Both the position numbers and the translations under genes were made by a program. Source: Endobugula sp965225895 (GTDB lineage: Bacteria > Pseudomonadota > Gammaproteobacteria > Pseudomonadales > Cellvibrionaceae). From it: DNA of 64,000 nucleotides. Shown here one piece after another: positions 26,020-34,870 of the stretch. A model generated the notes under the pieces. It saw nothing but the letters and a program-made list of their open reading frames with translations, had not been told where the DNA came from and searched no databases. The first letter of the stretch is position 1. Each line of letters begins with the position of its first letter. The DNA is taken from positions 496,001-560,000 of the forward strand of contig CBDDBR010000011.1 of NCBI GenBank assembly GCA_965225895.1. The letters are read 5' to 3'.

Positions 26020-26514
26020 ATGGCAATAATGAAGAAATATTTTGAAAAATTATCAAGTGCTTTATTGGGGCAGCGGTATAGTGAATTAAGCTCTGGTGAG
26101 AAAAAGGTGATTGATAGTATCGCTGAAAATACAGCGGTAGCAGAAAATGTTAATGAGACATTTAATAATGAATTAACCTTTGGTCAGTGTGTTGCAGATA
26201 AAATTGCGAGTTTTGGTGGTTCTTGGTTATTTATAGGCTTGTTCTTTGCTTTTATTCTTGGGTGGATTTTATTAAATACATATTGGTTGGCAGGTGGTAA
26301 GGTATTTGATCCCTACCCATTTATTTTATTGAATTTAGGTTTGTCGAGTTTGGCTGCTTTTCAAGCTCCAATCATAATGATGTCGCAAAATAGGCAAGCA
26401 TCAAAAGATCGCATAGAGCAGAAGGCAACATTTGAAATTAATTTAAAGTTAGAGCTTGAATTGATGCGATTGCATGAAAAATTTGATGTTTTACAAGCGG
26501 AGTTAACGAAATAA
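26020..26514 (+). CDS. DUF1003 membrane protein
   Basis: A 164-residue inner-membrane protein. The N-terminal cytoplasmic part is followed by two membrane segments at about 66-88 and 97-118. The family block FGGSWLFIGLFF and LNLGLSSLAAFQAPIIMMSQNRQASKDR (family DUF1003) is clear, and the C-terminal 40 residues form a charged coiled coil. No biochemical role is known for the family. The stop codon overlaps the start codon of the mini-MscS gene by one base (TAATG), so they are translationally coupled. Confidence 0.85.
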   Translation: MAIMKKYFEKLSSALLGQRYSELSSGEKKVIDSIAENTAVAENVNETFNNELTFGQCVADKIASFGGSWLFIGLFFAFILGWILLNTYWLAGGKVFDPYPFILLNLGLSSLAAFQAPIIMMSQNRQASKDRIEQKATFEINLKLELELMRLHEKFDVLQAELTK

Positions 26515-27050
26515 TGAATTTTATTGTGATGATTGTGTTTGCACTCGCATTAATCGTGAGTATTCGTTTTGTTAGCTCTGTGATCGAAAAAGTCGGTGAC
26601 AGCAAATCGGTGAGTGCTTACCGTGTGAAATATATTTCAAAAACAGTCAATCTATCGTTGATTGTATTCTATGTTATTTTGCTGGTGACATTTTTAGGTA
26701 TAGAGTATTCGCAAGTATCTATTTTCTTTTCATCTGTATTTGCTGTGATTGGTGTTGCATTATTTGCTCAATGGTCAATTCTAAGCAATATCACAGCGAG
26801 CTTAATTATCTTTTTTGCTTTTCCTTATCGGGTAGGTGATACAGTAAAAGTGGTTGATAAAGACGATGATATTAGTGGAGTTATTGAAGAAATTTCTCTT
26901 TTTCATGTATTAGTAAGACGGGGTGACGACGTCATTACTTACCCTAATACGCTGATCCTACAAAAAGCAGTGGTTAAGCTATCGGTTACGCCTACATTTG
27001 TACCCAAATCACAAGAAATATTGACAGAAAAAGAGGGTGACGAAGGGTAA
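26514..27050 (+). CDS. Short MscS-like channel protein
   Basis: A 178-residue protein with two or three N-terminal membrane segments (about 4-20, 44-64 and 70-102) and an MscS beta-domain (FPYRVGDTVKVVDKDDDISGVIEEISLFHVLVRRGDDVITYPN). It lacks the C-terminal alpha/beta cage half found in full MscS, so it is a minimal form. Overlaps the DUF1003 gene start-stop. A sensing or ion-conducting role with its DUF1003 partner is inferred. Confidence 0.82.
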   Translation: MNFIVMIVFALALIVSIRFVSSVIEKVGDSKSVSAYRVKYISKTVNLSLIVFYVILLVTFLGIEYSQVSIFFSSVFAVIGVALFAQWSILSNITASLIIFFAFPYRVGDTVKVVDKDDDISGVIEEISLFHVLVRRGDDVITYPNTLILQKAVVKLSVTPTFVPKSQEILTEKEGDEG

Positions 27051-27264
27051 TTTTTTATTTTTTGTACGATGATTTTTTATGGCTAATGTACAAAGTAAAT
27101 AATTTTTTATTATATAAATCAAATGCCTATAATTTTTTTTTAGAAAAATATCGTAGTGCAAGTTTTTTTCGATCTTTAAGGTGCTCTCGATTTGATAGAA
27201 AAGTCAAAATATTACACTACACTGTAATAGATTAAATGGATTATATGACTAATATGAGAGTTTT

Positions 27265-28155
27265 ATGATGAAAAAATATATATCGGTGTTGTTATCTATT
27301 GTAAGTGTGTTTTCTGTATGTGCTACTGCGGCTGAAGATAGCGCTTATGAACCAAACGATCAGGATAATACAAGCAGTGTTGGCGCTACAGATGCGCTTA
27401 GTCAGCAGCGTGAAGTGCTGGCGCGTAATACACGTAATAAAGGTTTTGGCCCTCAATCTCCACGAGATATTGATGATGCGACGGGTAATAACTACCGTAC
27501 ATTTAGTCATGCACCGCAATATCAAAAAATGAACTTATGTAATATTCATTTTCATAAAAATGCAGAGCATAAAGGAGGAGAGTTTACGAGCTTTGTGGGA
27601 TATGGTGATGGTCACGGTTATAACAGCGGTTATAAGTATAATGGTAATTTAAGTTCAGCAGAATCTACGCCTTTAGATGCTGCTGTATGCCCTAATAAGC
27701 ATGGTGGCTTGCTGGTGGGTGATACAATCGAAGTGCATTATGTTCATTCTAGTGCACGAGTGAAACCAGGCCCTACATTGGGTTCATGTTTGAATGAGGA
27801 TATTAAAAATCCTCAGCTACGAGTAGAAACACAAGTGTATGTTTTGGTGAATGACAGTAATGCCTTAAACTTTTTTGAGTTAAGCCGTAATGGCGTGAGA
27901 AAGGGTTTGCATCAAGCACTCAATATTCCTAATAACACAGGCACACCTGTTCAATATAGTGGTTCAACAACGGGCCCTAGTTATAATGAAACAGGGTCAC
28001 CTTTTCAGGTGACATGGAATGTGCGCCCTAAGATTGCTAAAGTCGATATTCAAACAGTGGGTGATTGGTGTAAAGGGAATGTTTACAAAGAAGATCATGC
28101 GCATGGCGTAAGAAACTTAGTGATCAATCCTGATTTATTATCAAAAATACAATGA
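27265..28155 (+). CDS. Exported delta-class carbonic anhydrase-like protein
   Basis: A 296-residue exported protein: signal peptide with cleavage near residue 22-23 (ATA-AED). The core contains LCNIHFHKNAEHKGGEF with H95, H97 and H102, the likely zinc ligands, then EVHYVHSSA (H158, H161). Four cysteines (C92, C142, C175, C269) could form two disulfides, fitting a periplasmic location. This pattern matches bacterial proteins annotated as delta-class carbonic anhydrases, related to diatom enzymes. The assignment is by remembered motif, not search. It is a single-gene unit, ending in a palindromic terminator. A role in CO2/bicarbonate supply or pH balance in the periplasm is inferred. Confidence 0.65.
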   Translation: MMKKYISVLLSIVSVFSVCATAAEDSAYEPNDQDNTSSVGATDALSQQREVLARNTRNKGFGPQSPRDIDDATGNNYRTFSHAPQYQKMNLCNIHFHKNAEHKGGEFTSFVGYGDGHGYNSGYKYNGNLSSAESTPLDAAVCPNKHGGLLVGDTIEVHYVHSSARVKPGPTLGSCLNEDIKNPQLRVETQVYVLVNDSNALNFFELSRNGVRKGLHQALNIPNNTGTPVQYSGSTTGPSYNETGSPFQVTWNVRPKIAKVDIQTVGDWCKGNVYKEDHAHGVRNLVINPDLLSKIQ

Positions 28156-28206
28156 ATTATTTATTGTATGTTTACTCCTTTCCTTTTTTAATCGATTAAT
28201 ACAATA

Positions 28207-28246
28207 GCCATTACTTGGTATACCAAGTAATGGCGCAGTATTTTTT
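28207..28246 (+). terminator. Palindromic terminator of the carbonic anhydrase gene
   Basis: A 28-bp perfect palindrome with arms GCCATTACTTGGTA (28207-28220) and TACCAAGTAATGGC (28221-28234). T6 at 28241-28246 follows after a 6-nt gap, which is not ideal for a rho-independent terminator. Confidence 0.65.
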
Positions 28247-28433
28247 GCTTATCTTACCGCTGTCTTTGTTAATAAAATCATTTAATATCAATAGCTTACT
28301 CGATGATTAACTAATGGTTTGTTAACGTGATTTATTTGATGCCATTTTTTGCAAACTATTAGCCCTATGCTATGCTTTTTAATAAGTCTTTTCATTTCAT
28401 TCATTGTTATGTTGTCATACAGGTAATTTAAAA

Positions 28434-30083
28434 ATGAGATATTTATATTCTCGTCCTTGGTTAGCATATATCGCCTTGGTAGCATTTGTTGGTATTAGTA
28501 GCGCAATTTTTTCAGGTATATTTTCTTTATCATTTTTGTCGGTATTTATAGCAGGAGTATGTTTCTCTGGTCTTACCTTTTGGGTTTTTCAATGGTATGT
28601 GGTTAAACCAATTAACAATTATTTAGTCATGTTAAGTGAAACGCATTTTCAGGATGAAGAGAATGTAGAGGTCGATCTGAGCTTATTAGATGGTGTTGTT
28701 GAGAGCTTGAATGCCTTGTCAGGTAAGACAAGAGGTGTGAGTAATACATGTAGTCAGGTTGCGATAGCAGGTGCCGAAGTATCGTATGCTAGCGATGTAT
28801 TAACTAGCCGAGTGAAAGAGCAATTAAAGAAAGTTGAAAAACTCAGTGAAACCTCTGCGCAAGTAACACAGAATATTGAAACGGCAGCACAAGAAAGTAA
28901 TCATTTAAGTGAATTATCAACACTAACGAGTGAGGCCAGTCGTCAGGGGCAAGAAGCGATTAACTCTGCAAATCAAGATATGCAGCGTACCGATGAGCAA
29001 GTGAAGTCGGTCTCTAATTTAATTACAGATTTAAACGATCAAATTTCTCAAATTTTTAATATCACTCACGAAATTAATGGTATTGCAGATCAAACAAACC
29101 TATTAGCACTTAATGCTTCGATTGAGGCCGCTCGGGCTGGTGAACATGGGCGAGGTTTTGCTGTTGTGGCTGATGAGGTACGTAGTTTGGCAACACGTAC
29201 TAGCTCGTCGACCAGTGAAATCAGCGGTATGGTTCAAGGGATTAATCGTGGTACATCGCAGTTATCTAAAGCCATGGAAGCCTTGGTTGCCGTGGTGAGT
29301 GATACGATGGGGAAAACTGAGCAAGTGAATGTGTTTTTAGATAACATTAATTCACAGGCGAAAAAAGTGGATGCGCAAGTGCTGGCATCTAAAGAGCGTG
29401 CCGAGCAAAACCGTACGCATCAAGCGATTATAGCATCCGAATTTGACAACCTTGCACTTGAACTAAATGCGACACAAACTGATGTGAAAGAAGTGTCTGA
29501 ACATTCTACATCGTTGTCACGACGAGCAGAGAACATTTATGAATTATTGGGTGAAACAGCGTTATATGCTGAACATAAAGTTGTATTAGAAAAAACGCAG
29601 GCGGCGGTTGCTGAAATAGAAGCCGTTTTTGAAGCATCAATAGAAGATAATACGATTACTATGGATGACTTATTTGATCGTAATTATGTACCCATTGAAT
29701 CAACTAACCCAACGAAATTCTCAACACGTTTTGATACATTCACAGACCGTGTATTGCCTGCCATTCAAGAGCCTATGCTGTCGGAATCATTTATTATTTT
29801 TGCGGGTGCTGTTGATAATAATGGGTATTTTCCAACGCATAATAATCGTTATTCTCAGCCTCTTTCGGGTGATTACAATAAAGACCTTGTTAATAACCGC
29901 ACCAAACGTATATTTGATGATCCAACAGGAATACGTTGTGGCTCACATGAAAAACCCTTTTTAATTCAAACCTATAAGCGTGATACTGGTGAGATCGTGC
30001 ACGATTTGTCTATGCCTATCTATGTGTGTGGCAAACGATGGGGTGGCTTTAGAGTGGGGTACACATCAAAAGCCCAAGAGTAA
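28434..30083 (+). CDS. Methyl-accepting chemotaxis protein with C-terminal sensory domain
   Basis: A 549-residue receptor-like protein. Two closely spaced membrane segments lie at about 9-25 and 28-48 with almost no periplasmic loop. Next is a HAMP-less coiled coil with the conserved tip EAARAGEHGRGFAVVADEVR. After the signalling domain, from about residue 400, comes a globular domain containing FDRNYVPI, FAGAVDNNGYFPTHN and GTRxIFDDPTG-like blocks and a paired-cysteine CGSHEKPF region; similar C-terminal ligand-sensing domains occur in other bacterial MCPs. I start at the ATG at 28434 (AGGTAA before it) rather than the upstream ATG of the frame. It senses a cytoplasmic signal; the ligand is unknown. 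Confidence 0.85.
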   Translation: MRYLYSRPWLAYIALVAFVGISSAIFSGIFSLSFLSVFIAGVCFSGLTFWVFQWYVVKPINNYLVMLSETHFQDEENVEVDLSLLDGVVESLNALSGKTRGVSNTCSQVAIAGAEVSYASDVLTSRVKEQLKKVEKLSETSAQVTQNIETAAQESNHLSELSTLTSEASRQGQEAINSANQDMQRTDEQVKSVSNLITDLNDQISQIFNITHEINGIADQTNLLALNASIEAARAGEHGRGFAVVADEVRSLATRTSSSTSEISGMVQGINRGTSQLSKAMEALVAVVSDTMGKTEQVNVFLDNINSQAKKVDAQVLASKERAEQNRTHQAIIASEFDNLALELNATQTDVKEVSEHSTSLSRRAENIYELLGETALYAEHKVVLEKTQAAVAEIEAVFEASIEDNTITMDDLFDRNYVPIESTNPTKFSTRFDTFTDRVLPAIQEPMLSESFIIFAGAVDNNGYFPTHNNRYSQPLSGDYNKDLVNNRTKRIFDDPTGIRCGSHEKPFLIQTYKRDTGEIVHDLSMPIYVCGKRWGGFRVGYTSKAQE

Positions 30084-30114
30084 GATATTTGCAAAGTATG
30101 TATATGTATTCACC

Positions 30115-30144
30115 AAGCCTTTACCATCATGTAAGGGCTTTTTT
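30115..30144 (+). terminator. Terminator of the second chemoreceptor
   Basis: AAGCCTTTAC (30115-30124) pairs with GTAAGGGCTT (30131-30140) with one G-T pair and a 6-nt loop, then T6. It lies 32 nt past the stop. Confidence 0.85.
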
Positions 30145-30265
30145 ATTTGTCTGTCTTATTGCTGTCTAAGCAGCCGTTGCTGATTATTTTCATGTATCAT
30201 TATCGCTTTTTGGTACGTCATAATATACGTACTTATCCTGTTTATTGATTCTATAAGGCATTGTT

Positions 30266-31321
30266 ATGGCACTCACTCGTATTATTGCGCACCGTATTCA
30301 CCGTCAAGACCCTATGTCTGTGGCAGCGCTATCACTGGGTGATCATTGCTGGGAGCAACATGGGCGCATAGAGGAATGTTTTCGTGAATTAAAGCACGGC
30401 ATGATAAAGCGTTTAGGCAAAGATTATGGGCGTTTCTCTGAAGATACGGCCAGTCACCCATTTTCTAGTTGGTTAACGCAATATATAGAAGAAAAACTCA
30501 GCTTTGAGAGCTTTACTCAAAAAGCGATGGAGCATTGTAAAGTAGAGCTAGATAAAACAGACGTGGTTTTTGATGGTTTTTTGTTTTTTGCACATGAAGA
30601 GCAAGAGGCAGCGACTTACTTACATGTGTTTGTTGTACAGCATAATACGGGGCAGTTTATTGATGGCGAGTTAACCATTAATGAATCATTTTATTTAGAT
30701 ACATCAGGTGTTCGTTTAGCGGCAAAAGTGAATATCACCGACTGGAAAAGCGATGATCCGCATAAAGTCGCTAATGCGTTAACGGTATTGCGGTGGCGTG
30801 GAGAAAAAGAACTGAGTGATGTGTTTACACAGTTTATCGGTTTTGCAGAAAAGGTAGATGTGGGTGCAGAAACGGAAGTGTTTTTAGAAGCGGTGTCGGA
30901 TTACACAAAAGAGCTGCCTGACGATGTGGCGCACCACACTAAAAAGCAAGTCGTGAATTATTGTTTAGAGCAAAACAAAGAAGGCAGGCCTGTCGTTATG
31001 GCCGAGTTATCGGCCGAGCTAAAAGAGAACCCAGTGGCCCATAAAGGGGATAATGACGATGCAGCGCAGTTAACGTCCTTACCTGATTTTGAGCGCTTTG
31101 TGGCAACTCAGCAGCCTACAGCCAAAGCAGAACTTATTCCCGATACAACACAATTACGGCAGTTTGTGCGTTTAAGTGGTCGTAATAATCAACTGAGTAT
31201 GAGCTTTGCTTCTAGTTGTTTGGGTGACACTATTGTTTATGATCCCGAAACAGATAGCCTTACCATTAAAGATATACCGCCACGGCTTAAAGCCCGTTTA
31301 GCCAAGCACTTACAAGAATAA
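30266..31321 (+). CDS. ndpA: Nucleoid-associated protein NdpA/YejK
   Basis: A 351-residue cytoplasmic nucleoid protein of the NA37/YejK family (E. coli YejK is 335). The N-terminus MALTRIIAHRIHR and the IDGELTINESFYLDTSGVRLAAKVNITDW block are characteristic, and the C-terminal SFASSCLGDTIVYDPETDSLTIKDIPPRL is conserved. A DNA-associated role is known for E. coli; the mechanism is not established. The ATG is preceded by AAGGCA. Confidence 0.92.
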   Translation: MALTRIIAHRIHRQDPMSVAALSLGDHCWEQHGRIEECFRELKHGMIKRLGKDYGRFSEDTASHPFSSWLTQYIEEKLSFESFTQKAMEHCKVELDKTDVVFDGFLFFAHEEQEAATYLHVFVVQHNTGQFIDGELTINESFYLDTSGVRLAAKVNITDWKSDDPHKVANALTVLRWRGEKELSDVFTQFIGFAEKVDVGAETEVFLEAVSDYTKELPDDVAHHTKKQVVNYCLEQNKEGRPVVMAELSAELKENPVAHKGDNDDAAQLTSLPDFERFVATQQPTAKAELIPDTTQLRQFVRLSGRNNQLSMSFASSCLGDTIVYDPETDSLTIKDIPPRLKARLAKHLQE

Positions 31322-31345
31322 ATAGTACGCTTATGTGTGCTGTCT

Positions 31346-32605
31346 TTATGGCATGACTAAACTACGACCTAGAGATTTTTTATACGCAATCGCAGCGGGT
31401 ATGAGAGCCATGAATAGGGCGATAACAATAATACTCGCGCAATAGGTGAGGGTGGTCATTGTTAAAGGGTTGGTGCTCATATGCAGCCCATAATAATCGG
31501 TAATTAAGGGTTGGGTGATATGTAGACTGAGCAGTAGCAGCGCTATACCCATCAAAATACCACCTATGGTGATAAGTAATACTTCTAATTGAATCAGGCA
31601 AAAAATAAACCAAGGCGATGCACCAATGGTACGTAGAATGATAATTTCTCGTTGTCTTTGCTGTAAATTCGATAAAATAATGGTGGTCATACCAAGTAGC
31701 GACGAGGCCACTACCAGCGAAGCCACTAAGGAAAGCACCTTCTCTGCTAGATTCATTGTTTGCCATAATTCACTTAAGGCTACACCCGGTAAAATAGCCA
31801 TAATGGCTTCTTTTTTGTAATTATTAATGGCCCGTTGTAGGCGAAAAGTGATCATTCGATTATCTAGGCCAACTAAAAACGCCGTGATATTTTTAGGGGT
31901 GAGATCTTTTGTTAGCGCTTCTTCTGCGCTAATTTTAAATGCGCTATTGGTGACGGGTACTCCGTTATTCCAATCAATATGTATTGCCTCCATACCAGCA
32001 AGACCAATATGAATCGTTTGGTCAACAGGGGTGCCTGTGGGGTCTAATATCCCTGTGATTGTAAATGGTTTGTCATCATGCTTGGTGAAACTGACTTTTG
32101 CAATTCCGTGGGCTAAGGTGATTTTATCACCTACCTTGTAGTTAAGTTTTCGTGCCACTTCTGATCCAAGAACCGCGTCATACACTCCAGAAAAAACAGT
32201 GCCAGAGGTGAGTTGTAATGATTGCTTTTGTCCGTAACGGTAGTGAGCGAAGTAATCTTCGGTGGTGCCTAATACTCGGTACCCTTGGTGAGAATCCCCC
32301 AACGAAATAGGTATGGTCCAGCTTACCCCTTTTTGTTGGCGAATGGTTTGGTAGCTATCCCAACTAATATTGTTTGTTGCATTGCCAATACGAAATACCG
32401 AATACAAAAGCAAGTTAATGCGCCCCGCACGTGCGCCTACAATGAGATCGGTGCTCGATAGGGTGCTGGTAAAGCTATGCTTTGTTTGTTGTCGAATATG
32501 CTCGATACTTAAAACAATCATTACGCTAATGGCAATAGACAGTACAGTGAGTAATGCTGTGATACGTCGATGTCGTAATCCTTGCCAAGCAATGGTAAAC
32601 AGCAT
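31346..32605 (-). CDS. FtsX/MacB-type ABC transporter permease
   Basis: A 419-residue inner-membrane protein with one N-terminal membrane helix (about 15-35), a periplasmic MacB-PCD domain (about 40-260) and three C-terminal helices of an FtsX domain. It overlaps or abuts the ATPase gene by one base, so the pair is one operon. Such permeases usually drive mechanical work or substrate extraction rather than classical import. The neighbouring ZrgA-like and DUF3299 genes resemble the Zur-regulated zinc operon of P. aeruginosa (PA4063-PA4066, from memory), placing it in a zinc-related locus. Confidence 0.85.
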   Translation of the reverse strand: MLFTIAWQGLRHRRITALLTVLSIAISVMIVLSIEHIRQQTKHSFTSTLSSTDLIVGARAGRINLLLYSVFRIGNATNNISWDSYQTIRQQKGVSWTIPISLGDSHQGYRVLGTTEDYFAHYRYGQKQSLQLTSGTVFSGVYDAVLGSEVARKLNYKVGDKITLAHGIAKVSFTKHDDKPFTITGILDPTGTPVDQTIHIGLAGMEAIHIDWNNGVPVTNSAFKISAEEALTKDLTPKNITAFLVGLDNRMITFRLQRAINNYKKEAIMAILPGVALSELWQTMNLAEKVLSLVASLVVASSLLGMTTIILSNLQQRQREIIILRTIGASPWFIFCLIQLEVLLITIGGILMGIALLLLSLHITQPLITDYYGLHMSTNPLTMTTLTYCASIIVIALFMALIPAAIAYKKSLGRSLVMP

Positions 32606-32606
32606 G

Positions 32607-33296
32607 TTATTGGCCTCGGTGATTCATGTGGTTAATGTCTGCTAGATTGTCTATGCGGTCAAAATGCTTAGCTATACTTTGATCGTGGCTAACAAAAATG
32701 ACTGTGCTATTGGTTTTTTGGCTTTGAGTGAGTAATAAATGAATAAACTCATCGCGAGTATTGCTGTCTAAGGCAGAGGTAGGTTCATCAGCAATAATGA
32801 TGTTGGGCTTGTGATACAGCGCTCTGGCAACAGCAATACGTTGTTGTTGCCCAACGCTTAATTGGCTTGCTGCTTGTTCAAGCAGTGAGGGAGCTAATTG
32901 TAGTTGCTCGCATAATTCATGTAGGCGTTGTGTTTCTTGTGGCACGTTTGAAAAAGTTTGGCTTAGTAAAATGTTATCTTTAACCGATAAATACGGAAGC
33001 AGATTAAACTGTTGAAAGATAACACCTAAATGACGTGCACGAAACTGATCACGTTTGCGATTATTTAATTGCTGTAGATCTTGGCCTAAAACAGTAATGT
33101 TGCCACTGTCGGCTAATAAAATACCCGACAATAAATTTAATACTGTTGATTTTCCTGTGCCAGAAGGCCCTTGTAAAAATACACGTTCACCCTGTGCGAC
33201 TTGCCAGTGGGGAATATGAATAAAAGGTGTTGTTGATCTGCTTTTTGACCAAGAAAAATGCACATCGTTAAGTATAATGGCGGGTGATTCTGTCAT
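32607..33296 (-). CDS. ABC transporter ATP-binding protein (LolD/MacB type)
   Basis: A 229-residue ATPase with Walker A GPSGTGKST (43-51), signature LSVGQ (146-150; usual LSGGQ altered at the third position), Walker B IIIADE (166-171) and FVSHD with the switch histidine. These short ATPases pair with FtsX/MacB-like permeases, here encoded immediately downstream. The gene starts divergently from the DUF3299 gene at 33402, leaving 105 bp between. Confidence 0.9.
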   Translation of the reverse strand: MTESPAIILNDVHFSWSKSRSTTPFIHIPHWQVAQGERVFLQGPSGTGKSTVLNLLSGILLADSGNITVLGQDLQQLNNRKRDQFRARHLGVIFQQFNLLPYLSVKDNILLSQTFSNVPQETQRLHELCEQLQLAPSLLEQAASQLSVGQQQRIAVARALYHKPNIIIADEPTSALDSNTRDEFIHLLLTQSQKTNSTVIFVSHDQSIAKHFDRIDNLADINHMNHRGQ

Positions 33297-33401
33297 GACG
33301 TTTGAATACTTCCGTATTTTAGTTATGATAACGAGTATATCGTGAATATATTGTTGCCAGTAGTGTTAATAATAATGTTCGTTTTAAAAAAGGTAGATAT
33401 T

Positions 33402-34007
33402 GTGTCTCGATTAATTGCTATATTATTTTGTGTGCTAAGTGTTTCTTTTAGTGCGCAAGTATTTTCAAAAGGTTATAAAGTCATCGAGTGGATTGAATTA
33501 ATCCCAGAGGCGGACTTAGCTGCATTATTAAATCCGCCTGAATACCTGAGCAATATTCCTCATAATCTCGAAAATATTTCTTTAGATGATTTTAGTAATG
33601 CGATTGAGCAACAAATAGAACAACAGGTAGAGCAAAGTCAGCGAGTGCCTACCCCTGAAGAGCAAGCATATGCTGCGGCACTAGAGTCTACTAATATTAA
33701 AACGGAAATGAACCAGCAGAGCATACGTATTCCTGGTTTTATTGTGCCTGTTGAATATAACGATGCACAAGTCATTACCGAATTTTTCTTAGTGCCTTAC
33801 TTTGGCGCTTGTATTCATGTGCCTGCACCGCCACCCAATCAAGTCATCTATGTAAAATACCCGCAAGGTTTACAAATTTCTGCCCTTTATGATCCTTTTT
33901 GGATTGAGGGGGAGTTGCTTACGGCTATTGTACAAAATGATATAGCAACATCGGCTTATACGATGACAGCAGAGGCGGTTAAGCCTTATGAAGAGTACGA
34001 AAAATAA
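33402..34007 (+). CDS. DUF3299 exported protein
   Basis: A 201-residue exported protein containing the DUF3299 signature PYFGACIHVPAPPPNQVIYV. I use the GTG at 33402 because AAGG lies 9 nt upstream and it yields a normal signal peptide (VSRLIAILFCVLSVSFSAQVFSKG); an upstream ATG at 33342 would add 20 residues and a second hydrophobic run. DUF3299 proteins occur with ABC-transporter and ZrgA genes in zinc-regulated loci, so a metal-related periplasmic job is likely. It converges on zrgA. Confidence 0.8.
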   Translation: MSRLIAILFCVLSVSFSAQVFSKGYKVIEWIELIPEADLAALLNPPEYLSNIPHNLENISLDDFSNAIEQQIEQQVEQSQRVPTPEEQAYAAALESTNIKTEMNQQSIRIPGFIVPVEYNDAQVITEFFLVPYFGACIHVPAPPPNQVIYVKYPQGLQISALYDPFWIEGELLTAIVQNDIATSAYTMTAEAVKPYEEYEK

Positions 34008-34079
34008 TTGTATTTATCGTATTTCATATAAGGCTTAATCGCTGTTTTTTATCGTGACATCTATACTATTTTCTTACTA

Positions 34080-34103
34080 TATTCACTAATAACTTAGTGA
34101 ATA
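34080..34103. terminator. AT-rich hairpin between DUF3299 and zrgA genes
   Basis: A perfect 10-bp stem TATTCACTAA (34080-34089) and TTAGTGAATA (34094-34103) with a TAAC loop lies between convergent genes. There is no T run after it in either direction, so its terminator role is weakly supported. Confidence 0.45.
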
Positions 34104-34121
34104 GTTCACCTATACCTTCAG

Positions 34122-34835
34122 TTAAAAATCAACCTGTGTTTTTTGTGGTGTGGTTGTTACTGCGCCTTGTGTATCTGAGGTAATCCACTGCACGCTGAGT
34201 TTTTCTATTCCTGCAAACTGGCTAAAGGCACGAATAGTTGCGTGTTGAATTTTTTCAGGATGTTTGCAGCTTAACTGATATTCCGCATGAAACTCAGCGT
34301 GGCTTTCGCTGTGGTCGTGATCCTTGTGGTTATCATGGTGCTCGTGTTCATCATGTTCTTCATGATGTGCATGATCGTTGTGTTCTTCATGATGTTCGTG
34401 TTCATTGTGCTCTTTGTGATGACCATGCTCTTTATGGTGTTCGTGTTCATCATGTTCGTTGTGATGCCCGTGTTCTTTGTGGTCATCATGATGCGCATGT
34501 TCTTCGTGATGATCATGGTCATCTTTTTTTGTGGTAGAAGCATCGTTAAACGGTTGTGTAACAGAAGAAGAAACTAGGTGGCAGCCACCTTGTGGAAAGT
34601 CGATTAAGGTACTGTATTTTTGTAATTTTGATGTTGCTTCTAAAACACTATTTTTTTCGTCTTGCGTTTTAGGTGTGTACTCAAAACCCACAATATTGGC
34701 CGCAGGTGATTCAAATTCCACCAGTACTTTTGGGCCGTTTTCTAACACAATAAATAAGTCTGCTTCGCCATGTACATGTTTATCAGCGGCAATAGACGCC
34801 AATGGTAATAGTGAGAGTAAAAATAATGCTTTCAT
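34122..34835 (-). CDS. zrgA: ZrgA-like (DUF2796) periplasmic zinc-binding protein with His-rich tract
   Basis: A 237-residue exported protein. The signal peptide ends at about residue 16 (ASIA-ADKH). Residues about 107-183 are a long HHE/HDD-type histidine and acid-rich tract, an obvious metal-binding region. C85 and C190 flank it. DUF2796/ZrgA proteins belong to Zur-regulated zinc uptake loci described in Vibrio cholerae. A Zur box lies 36 bp before the start codon. The number of His-rich repeats probably varies between strains. Confidence 0.85.
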   Translation of the reverse strand: MKALFLLSLLPLASIAADKHVHGEADLFIVLENGPKVLVEFESPAANIVGFEYTPKTQDEKNSVLEATSKLQKYSTLIDFPQGGCHLVSSSVTQPFNDASTTKKDDHDHHEEHAHHDDHKEHGHHNEHDEHEHHKEHGHHKEHNEHEHHEEHNDHAHHEEHDEHEHHDNHKDHDHSESHAEFHAEYQLSCKHPEKIQHATIRAFSQFAGIEKLSVQWITSDTQGAVTTTPQKTQVDF

Positions 34836-34870
34836 TTTGGTGCTGGCCTCATCGTAAAGGGGATTTTGAT

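Noticed and set aside
33322..33332. GTTATGATAAC as a second Zur box between the ABC and DUF3299 genes
   Set aside because: The two arms are two bases closer together than in the Zur consensus. It could be a weak site but is not good enough to call.
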